NCBI GenBank assembly: GCA_947462115.1
Contig: CANHON010000132.1
Location: 1 to 11,024 of the forward strand
DNA from: Deltaproteobacteria bacterium
GTDB lineage: Bacteria > Myxococcota_A > UBA796 > UBA2385
Reading direction: 5' to 3'
DNA length: 11,024 bases
A model generated the notes under the pieces. The model was not told where the DNA came from. It made no database searches and saw only the letters and a list, made by a program, of their open reading frames with translations. This document shows, piece after piece, positions 6,236-11,024 of the stretch. How positions within the stretch are numbered: the stretch's first letter is position 1; each line of letters begins with the position of its first letter. The position numbers and the translations under genes were made by a program.

Positions 6236-6241
6236 TATTGT
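6236..6241 (+). promoter_or_regulatory. -10-like box for leaderless transcription of the radical SAM gene
   Basis: TATTGT ends exactly six bases before the ATG at 6248, and no Shine-Dalgarno-like sequence precedes the ATG. This TANNNT-N6-ATG layout is what is expected when transcription starts on the A of the start codon. The reverse strand reads CACAAT here (6242-6237), a weak -10 candidate for the divergent lipoprotein gene. Confidence 0.5.
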
Positions 6242-6247
6242 GGGGCC

Positions 6248-7594
6248 ATGAGCCCGCCCAGCCCGCCCGCCCCGCACCAAGCCGAAGAGAGCCACCGCAC
6301 CAAGGGGCTGCTGCGCCTGACCATGGCCTGCAACGAGCGCTGCCCCTTCTGCAACGTGCCGGCCGAGGACTACCCGCGCCCCACGCCCAGCGAAGAGGAG
6401 CAAAATATCGAGCTGGACGACTTTATCGCCAGCGGAGAGCGCACCCTCACGATCTCCGGCGGCGAGCCCACCCTGCTCCGTCGGCGCCTGCTCTCGGTCA
6501 TCCGGCGCGCCCGGGGGGCGGGCGTGCCCTTCGTCGAGCTCCAGACCAACGCCGTCCTCATCGATGAGGGCTACGCCGCGGCCCTGGCCGAGGCCGGGCT
6601 GACCAGCGCCTTCGTCTCGCTGCTCTCCCACGAGCCGGCGCACCACGACGCCTTGGCTGGCCTAAAGGGCGCCTTCGCCCGCTGCTTGCGGGGCATCGAC
6701 GCGCTGCTCGGCGTCGGCGTGCGGGTGGCGCTCAACCCGGTCACCGCCCGGCGCACCCAGACCCTGCTGCCCGACTACCTCCGCTTCGTGGCCGCCCGCC
6801 TGCCCGGCGTGCGCAGCGTCTCGCTCTCAGCGGTCCAGCCCCATGGGCGCGCCCGGCAGCACCTCAGCGAGCTGCTCCCCGACTACGACGTGCTGCGCGA
6901 CGTTGTCCCCGAGGCCCAGCGCGTCGCGGCCGCCGCGGGCATCGAGCTGCTCAACCCCTACTGCGGCCTCCCGCTGTGCGTGGGCTGGGCCGCGGACATG
7001 GCGCGCTCCGTGGAGGCCATCGAGGCCGAAGGGGGCGGCTGGCGGCCCCTCCCGGGCATCGAGAACCGGGACGACAAGACCCAAGGCCCCCCCTGTCAGG
7101 CCTGCGCCTTGCGCACCCGCTGCGGCGGGGCGTGGCGGGCGGTCTGGACGGAGCGCGGCGGAGCGGGCCTCCATCCTCCGCTTCGGCGCGTCGCCCCTTG
7201 GGAGCCCGGCGCTGAGGCGGCCCCCGGCCAGCAGATCTTCCGCGCGCCAGGCCGCCCCACGCCGGCGCAGCTCAGCGCGGCCCGGGCCTCCGTGCAGCCC
7301 ACGGTCTGGCTGGTGGTCGGCGCGCTCACCGAAGACGACGTGCCGCTGCTCATGTCCAGCGGGTGCACCGATCTTTGCCTCTGCCTGCAGACCGCCGCGC
7401 TGGAGGCCGCGGGACCAGCGATCGCCCAGACCCTCCGCGGGCTCCACCGGCTGCTGCGCCTCGGGGTGAGCGCCCCCGATCACGGAAGGTTGCTGGTGCA
7501 CATGCGGCTCGAGGGCCAAGGCGGCCCGGCGACCTCGCAGCTCGCCGCCTGGGCGACGGCGCGGGGCGCGGCCACGGTCCACCGCGCGCCCTGA
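6248..7594 (+). CDS. Radical SAM enzyme with SPASM-like cysteine cluster and C-terminal half-barrel-like extension
   Basis: A 448-residue cytoplasmic protein. The CxxxCxxC motif that binds the S-adenosylmethionine iron-sulfur cluster is at Cys28, Cys32 and Cys35 (CNERCPFC), and the SAM-binding GGEP motif is at residues 71-74. The barrel continues with LQTNAVLI (98-105) and LSAVQPHGRA (193-202). Five further cysteines, CGLPLC (239-244) and CQACALRTRC (283-292), form a SPASM/twitch-like set that would bind an auxiliary iron-sulfur cluster, as in enzymes that modify peptides or proteins. After a Pro-rich linker, residues about 352-446 contain a segment resembling part of the barrel (residues about 97-193) but with no cluster motif. 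The ATG at 6248 has no ribosome site and sits six bases after a TATTGT box, suggesting a leaderless mRNA. Substrate and reaction are unknown. The VWA lipoprotein gene follows 91 bases downstream on the same strand. Confidence 0.88.
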   Translation: MSPPSPPAPHQAEESHRTKGLLRLTMACNERCPFCNVPAEDYPRPTPSEEEQNIELDDFIASGERTLTISGGEPTLLRRRLLSVIRRARGAGVPFVELQTNAVLIDEGYAAALAEAGLTSAFVSLLSHEPAHHDALAGLKGAFARCLRGIDALLGVGVRVALNPVTARRTQTLLPDYLRFVAARLPGVRSVSLSAVQPHGRARQHLSELLPDYDVLRDVVPEAQRVAAAAGIELLNPYCGLPLCVGWAADMARSVEAIEAEGGGWRPLPGIENRDDKTQGPPCQACALRTRCGGAWRAVWTERGGAGLHPPLRRVAPWEPGAEAAPGQQIFRAPGRPTPAQLSAARASVQPTVWLVVGALTEDDVPLLMSSGCTDLCLCLQTAALEAAGPAIAQTLRGLHRLLRLGVSAPDHGRLLVHMRLEGQGGPATSQLAAWATARGAATVHRAP

Positions 7595-7674
7595 ATTCGC
7601 GGACAGCGCAGCCCACGGGCGTAAGCCACAGGAAGGAACGGGCGTTGCCGGCGCGTGTCCGAGCCCACCGCGCT

Positions 7675-7680
7675 GAGGAG
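7675..7680 (+). promoter_or_regulatory. Ribosome binding site for the VWA lipoprotein gene
   Basis: GAGGAG is followed by five bases and the ATG at 7686. The 91 bases after the radical SAM stop show no clear -10/-35 pair, so read-through from the upstream gene is possible. Confidence 0.65.
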
Positions 7681-7685
7681 CCCCG

Positions 7686-9368
7686 ATGACCGCCGCCGCC
7701 CCCCCCTCCATTCACCGCCCCGCCCTGGTGGCCCTCGTTTTGATCGCCGCGCTGGCCTGCGATGCCCAGCGCCAGCCGCCCGATGCCCTGCCCGCCCCGG
7801 CCGACCCGATGCCCATCGATGACGGCACCGGCGCCGTTCCCGTCGAGGCCGACGCCGGTAGCTCCTATGGCCCGAGCCCGGAGTCGATCCCGGAGCTCGG
7901 CGGGGGACCGGAGGACCGCCTCGGTCGGCCGCAGACCGCGCTGCCCATTGAGGGGCCGGTGGCGAGCCTGCCCGTCGAGAAGAGCGAACAGGGCCCGTGG
8001 ATCGCCCGGCGCACCGCGGGCCGCGGCGGCCCCCGCGCCGGACTCGCGGCCCGGGGCGCGGCGACGCCCGACGGCTTCGGCCTCAGCGGCGAAGGCATGG
8101 GCGGCGGCGGCCTCGGGGTGGGCGCCGCCGACCTCGGCAGCTTCAGCACCAAGGGCCGGGGCAGCGGGAGCGCGGGGGGCTACGGCGCGCCCCCGCCCGC
8201 TGCGGCGCCCTTCGGACCGCCCAAGTCCGCCCGCGGCGATAGCGATCGGGCCGAAGAGTCCGCCCGCGCCACCCAAGCCGCGCCGCAGCTCCGCGCCGGA
8301 CAGACCGACGACAACGCTGACTTCGACGACTACCTCCGCTACATCGCCGACTGGCAGGGCGCAGCGGGGCCGGCGGGGTCGCTCGACCGCCTCGACGTGC
8401 ACGGCCAGCGCCGCGTGCGGGTCCTCGACGCCCAGGGCGCGCCGCTCCCAGGCGCCCAAGTGGACGTGCTGCAGGTCAACGCGGGCCGCGCGACCTGGAC
8501 CGCCACCACCATGGGCGACGGCAGCGCCGCCTACTACCCGGCGCTCCAGGTGCCCGGGGTCGGCACCGCCCCCGGGGGCGCGCCCGAGGCGGTCGGCCTC
8601 ACTGTGATCGCCTCCTACGAGGGCCAACAGGTGCGTGGGGCGTGGGCGCCCGGCGCCACCGAGCTCGTGCTGCAGCTCCCGGTGCGGCGGGCGGCGCGGG
8701 GGCCGGTGCCCATCGACGTGTGCTTCATCATCGATACGACCGGCTCGATGGCCGACGAGATCGCCCGCGTGCAGGAGACCTTGCTGTCGGTCACCCAGCG
8801 GCTGCGCCAACAAGGGGCGGTGGACCTGCGCTATGGCGCGGTGCTCTACCGCGACGTCGGCGATGAGTACCTGACCCTGCAGCACCCCTTTACCCAAGAC
8901 ATTCAGGCCTTTGACCGCGCCGTGCAGGAGATCCAGGCGGGCGGCGGCGGCGACGGGCCGGAGTCGCTCAACCAGGGTCTGGCGGTGGGCATCGGCCAGA
9001 TGGACTGGCGGCCGGGCGCCGCCAAGGTCGCCTTCTTGATCGCCGACGCGCCGCCGCACATGGACTACCAAGAGGCGGTCACCTACGGCCGCGCCGCCGC
9101 GGGGGCCGTCTACCGCGGGGTGCGGGTCCACACGGTCGCCGCCAGCGGGCTCGACCAAGCTGGCTCGGCCGTCTTCCGGCAGATCGCTCAGCTCACCCAC
9201 GGGCGCTTCATCTTCATCGAGTACGGCGACGTGGCGGCCAGCGCGCGGGGGCACGGGGTGACCGGCGAGGTCAGCGCCAACAACCTCGACCAGATCATCT
9301 ACGAGCGGATCCACGCCGAGCAGGTCGGCTGGCGGGGCGGGGCCGAGCGCCTCGCAGTGGGGCGCTGA
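7686..9368 (+). CDS. Von Willebrand factor A-domain lipoprotein with Gly-rich linker
   Basis: A 560-residue envelope protein. Residues 11-25 (RPALVALVLIAALAC) are a signal peptide with likely lipidation at Cys25; the box ALAC is a slight variant and the residue after Cys is Asp. A Pro/Ala-rich stretch follows, then a glycine-rich low-complexity region (about 129-168, SGEGMGGGGLGVG and GRGSGSAGGYG). Residues 237-335 look like a carboxypeptidase-regulatory/Ig-like beta domain (VRVLDAQGAPLPGAQVDVLQ). The VWA domain begins near 341 (VPIDVCFIIDTTGSM). Its metal-ion-dependent adhesion site has Asp350, Thr352 and Ser354 in DTTGS, GGGGDGPESLNQGL at 419-432 and LIADAPPH with Asp454, so it should bind a divalent cation and a protein ligand. 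The role is probably adhesion or assembly at the cell surface. It has a GAGGAG ribosome site and may share a transcript with the radical SAM gene. Confidence 0.9.
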   Translation: MTAAAPPSIHRPALVALVLIAALACDAQRQPPDALPAPADPMPIDDGTGAVPVEADAGSSYGPSPESIPELGGGPEDRLGRPQTALPIEGPVASLPVEKSEQGPWIARRTAGRGGPRAGLAARGAATPDGFGLSGEGMGGGGLGVGAADLGSFSTKGRGSGSAGGYGAPPPAAAPFGPPKSARGDSDRAEESARATQAAPQLRAGQTDDNADFDDYLRYIADWQGAAGPAGSLDRLDVHGQRRVRVLDAQGAPLPGAQVDVLQVNAGRATWTATTMGDGSAAYYPALQVPGVGTAPGGAPEAVGLTVIASYEGQQVRGAWAPGATELVLQLPVRRAARGPVPIDVCFIIDTTGSMADEIARVQETLLSVTQRLRQQGAVDLRYGAVLYRDVGDEYLTLQHPFTQDIQAFDRAVQEIQAGGGGDGPESLNQGLAVGIGQMDWRPGAAKVAFLIADAPPHMDYQEAVTYGRAAAGAVYRGVRVHTVAASGLDQAGSAVFRQIAQLTHGRFIFIEYGDVAASARGHGVTGEVSANNLDQIIYERIHAEQVGWRGGAERLAVGR

Positions 9369-9379
9369 GGGGCCGGTCC

Positions 9380-9403
9380 GGCGGCGCCGTTGGGCCCGCC
9401 GCC
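9380..9403 (+). terminator. GC hairpin after the VWA lipoprotein gene
   Basis: GGCGGC (9380-9385) and GCCGCC (9398-9403) form a 6-bp stem with a 12-base loop, starting 12 bases after the stop codon. It could end the VWA transcript. It overlaps the -35-like region of the next gene and has no U tract, so the call is weak. Confidence 0.35.
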
Positions 9404-9414
9404 CCCGCTTGTGC

Positions 9415-9420
9415 TAGGCT
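9415..9420 (+). promoter_or_regulatory. -10-like box for leaderless transcription of the membrane protein gene
   Basis: TAGGCT ends exactly six bases before the ATG at 9427, the same geometry as at the radical SAM gene, again with no ribosome site. A possible -35 element, TTGGGC (9390-9395), lies 19 bases upstream of the box. The box itself is a poor -10 match, so the shared spacing is the main support. Confidence 0.45.
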
Positions 9421-9426
9421 GGCCGC

Positions 9427-11024
9427 ATGTTCCTCGCGCTCCTCGAATGGTGGGTCAGCATCGACTGGTACCGGCTCCGCGCAGGGGCCCGCGAGGTGCT
9501 GCTCGCCACCGCCTTTTTCGTCGGCGTCACCGCCGCGGTGACCTGGCCGGTCATCCTGCACCCCGACGAGGTGCTGGTGGGCGGCGGTGAGCTCGGCGGC
9601 TGGCTTTGGCGTCAATGGTGGCATTTTCAGGAGATCGAGGTGCTCGGCGCCTCTGACCTGCCGCTGATCGATCGCCTCACCGCCTTGGTCTCGCTCGGCC
9701 GCTATCCAGAGACCGGAAACATCCTCGACATCGTGCTGTTGAGCTACCCGCTCGACAAGCTGTTCGGCTTCCCAGCGCACCACAACATCAAGGTGTTGCT
9801 CACGCTGATCGGCAACGGCGTCTGCGCCTATGCCCTCGCCCGCACCATCACCAACGCGCGCTTCGTCTGCCTCGCGGCAGGCTGCCTCGCCATCGTCAAC
9901 CCGCTGGTGGTGCTCGACGTCAACAACACCGGTCTGCGCCAAGTGCTGCTCTGGTGGCTGTTTCTGTACCCGATCTTCCTACAGCGGGCCTGGCGCACCG
10001 CCCGCATCGCGGACGGCCTCGCGGTCGGCGGCCTCTTTGTGCTGATCTCCGCTTTCTACTGGTTCTATGGGCTCTTTGCCGTGATGTTCTCGCTGGTGGT
10101 GCTGGGCCTGTGGGCGCTGCGCGACCGCCCGGCGATCACCCGGATGCTCCGCTGGATGGGCCCGGCGGCGGCCATCTCGGTGGCCGGGGTGCTGTTCTTC
10201 GTCGCGCCTTACCTCGCGCCCCGCCAGGAGGGCGGCAGCACCATCGGCGGCCCGAGCCTGCCAGAGCTCACCTTCTTCCTCAAGTTTCCGGCCTACGACA
10301 CCATCGCCTCGGCGCCCTTGCGGCCCAGCAACTACGCCGAGAACGTGCTCAGCTCGATCAACCGAACGATCGGCTCGAGCTGGCCTGCCGACTACGTGAT
10401 CAACGTCGCGCACGGCGTGATGGCCTTGCCGGTGGTGGCCTTCTTCTTCGGCGTGGTGCCCGCCGTGATCCGCCGCAAGCAGCGCACCTGGCTGGTGGTG
10501 TGGGCGCTGTTCTACCTCGGCACCCTCGGGCCCTTCCTCAAGTGGGGGGCGCTGCGCGACAACTCCGACGTGCTGCGGATCGGCGACTACGTCGTCCGGC
10601 TGCCCTACGCCTACATGTTCCAGTTCATCCCGGGCATGTCGCGCATGTTCGCGCCGTACCGGATGGGGAGCATGGTGGCCGTGGCCTCGGTCGCCCTGCT
10701 CGCGGGATCGCTCGGCGCGATCTCCGGCGTGTGGCGTCGGCGGGCCGTCGGCATGATCTGCGCGGTGATGATCGTGCTGCAGCCGTTTTTCCGCTTTGAC
10801 AAAGGCCCCATCGCCCGCGGCGCCAAAGCGCCGACCGACTGGCGGTTGATCACCCGGGTGAGCGCGATGCGGGTGCCGGAGTGGTACCGCTCGCTGGACC
10901 CCGAGGGCTGGGAGGGCATCATCGAGCTGCCGCTGGAGCAGCAGCAGGACCTGCTCTACGCCTACCAGATGGTGCACCAGCGCAAGATCTACCGCTCCTG
11001 GGCCACGCCCGCGGCCATCCCGCC
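9427..11024 (+). CDS. Large polytopic membrane protein, GT-C / YfhO-like (3' end outside window)
   Basis: The frame is open from the ATG at 9427 to the window edge: 532 complete codons with no stop. An amphipathic, Trp-rich N terminus (MFLALLEWWVSIDWYRL) is followed by many hydrophobic segments, for example near 24-43, 122-140, 146-165, 173-187, 198-232, 246-263, 326-347, 354-372 and 415-435. This is the layout of GT-C-type integral membrane glycosyltransferases and the related YfhO-like proteins, which use polyprenyl-phosphate sugars in cell-surface glycan or lipid modification. Supporting details are the long first exterior loop (WPVILHPDEV..GELGGWLW), the GTLGPFLKWG motif at 365-374, MSRMFAPYRMGSM at 404-416, and the soluble tail RVPEWYRSLDPEGWEGIIELPL seen after the last segments in this group. 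No catalytic DxD or ExD pair can be assigned with confidence. The ATG has no ribosome site and lies six bases after TAGGCT. Confidence 0.8.
   Translation, partial: MFLALLEWWVSIDWYRLRAGAREVLLATAFFVGVTAAVTWPVILHPDEVLVGGGELGGWLWRQWWHFQEIEVLGASDLPLIDRLTALVSLGRYPETGNILDIVLLSYPLDKLFGFPAHHNIKVLLTLIGNGVCAYALARTITNARFVCLAAGCLAIVNPLVVLDVNNTGLRQVLLWWLFLYPIFLQRAWRTARIADGLAVGGLFVLISAFYWFYGLFAVMFSLVVLGLWALRDRPAITRMLRWMGPAAAISVAGVLFFVAPYLAPRQEGGSTIGGPSLPELTFFLKFPAYDTIASAPLRPSNYAENVLSSINRTIGSSWPADYVINVAHGVMALPVVAFFFGVVPAVIRRKQRTWLVVWALFYLGTLGPFLKWGALRDNSDVLRIGDYVVRLPYAYMFQFIPGMSRMFAPYRMGSMVAVASVALLAGSLGAISGVWRRRAVGMICAVMIVLQPFFRFDKGPIARGAKAPTDWRLITRVSAMRVPEWYRSLDPEGWEGIIELPLEQQQDLLYAYQMVHQRKIYRSWATPAAIP

Noticed and set aside
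7595..7685. Possible small precursor-peptide gene between the radical SAM and VWA genes
   Set aside because: No start codon with a ribosome site opens a short frame confined to this gap; the only good ribosome site belongs to the VWA gene.
8070..8190. Gly-rich segment as tandem DNA repeat
   Set aside because: Glycine codons recur but no repeat unit of fixed length is preserved at the DNA level; it is protein low complexity.
7350..9314. 654-codon open frame on the minus strand opposite the VWA gene
   Set aside because: It has no domain sense, is composed of Arg/Gly/Ala/His low-complexity runs typical of a high-GC antisense frame, and covers both the radical SAM 3' end and the whole VWA gene, which have clear motifs.
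9979..10977. 332-codon minus-strand frame opposite the membrane protein gene
   Set aside because: It is His/Arg/Gly-rich and featureless, while the plus-strand frame gives a clean multi-pass membrane protein continuing past the window.

Overview
This is a high-GC window (strong G/C preference at third codon positions) from a Gram-negative-like bacterium. Several exported lipoproteins, a degenerate STAND-type protein with a TPR tail, a Gly-rich VWA lipoprotein and a large GT-C-like membrane protein together suggest Myxococcota or a related former deltaproteobacterial lineage. That placement is an inference from gene style, not from a marker search.

Layout, left to right. The 3' end of leuS (1-666, +) converges on a peptidoglycan endopeptidase-like gene (697-1647, -). 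That gene is divergent from a two-gene unit made of a START/SRPBCC-like protein (1766-2365, +) and a YhbY/CRM RNA-binding protein (2362-2802, +), which share an ATGA overlap. A structured intergenic region with a sigma70-like promoter leads to an unknown lipoprotein (2950-3744, +). This converges, across a 6-bp GC hairpin, on a long minus-strand STAND-like protein with TPR-like repeats (3771-5801, -) that lies downstream of a small lipoprotein (5878-6171, -). The small lipoprotein is divergent from a radical SAM gene (6248-7594, +), which is followed by a VWA-domain lipoprotein (7686-9368, +). A large polytopic membrane protein (9427 to beyond the window, +) closes the region.

The genes do not form one obvious pathway. 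Housekeeping translation and RNA genes sit beside envelope and surface genes. Possible functional units are SRPBCC-yhbY (overlapping), small lipoprotein-STAND (same strand, 76-nt gap) and radical SAM-VWA lipoprotein (same strand, 91-nt gap). No RNA genes, insertion sequences, CRISPR arrays or attachment sites were seen, and no gene-free stretch exceeds about 150 bases.

The most interesting points are a STAND-like protein whose Walker A lysine and Walker B acidic residues both appear replaced, a radical SAM enzyme with an apparent second, cluster-less half-barrel at its C terminus, and two genes whose -10-like TANNNT boxes sit exactly six bases before the ATG, as expected for leaderless transcripts. 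No complete defence or biosynthetic system could be established from this window alone.
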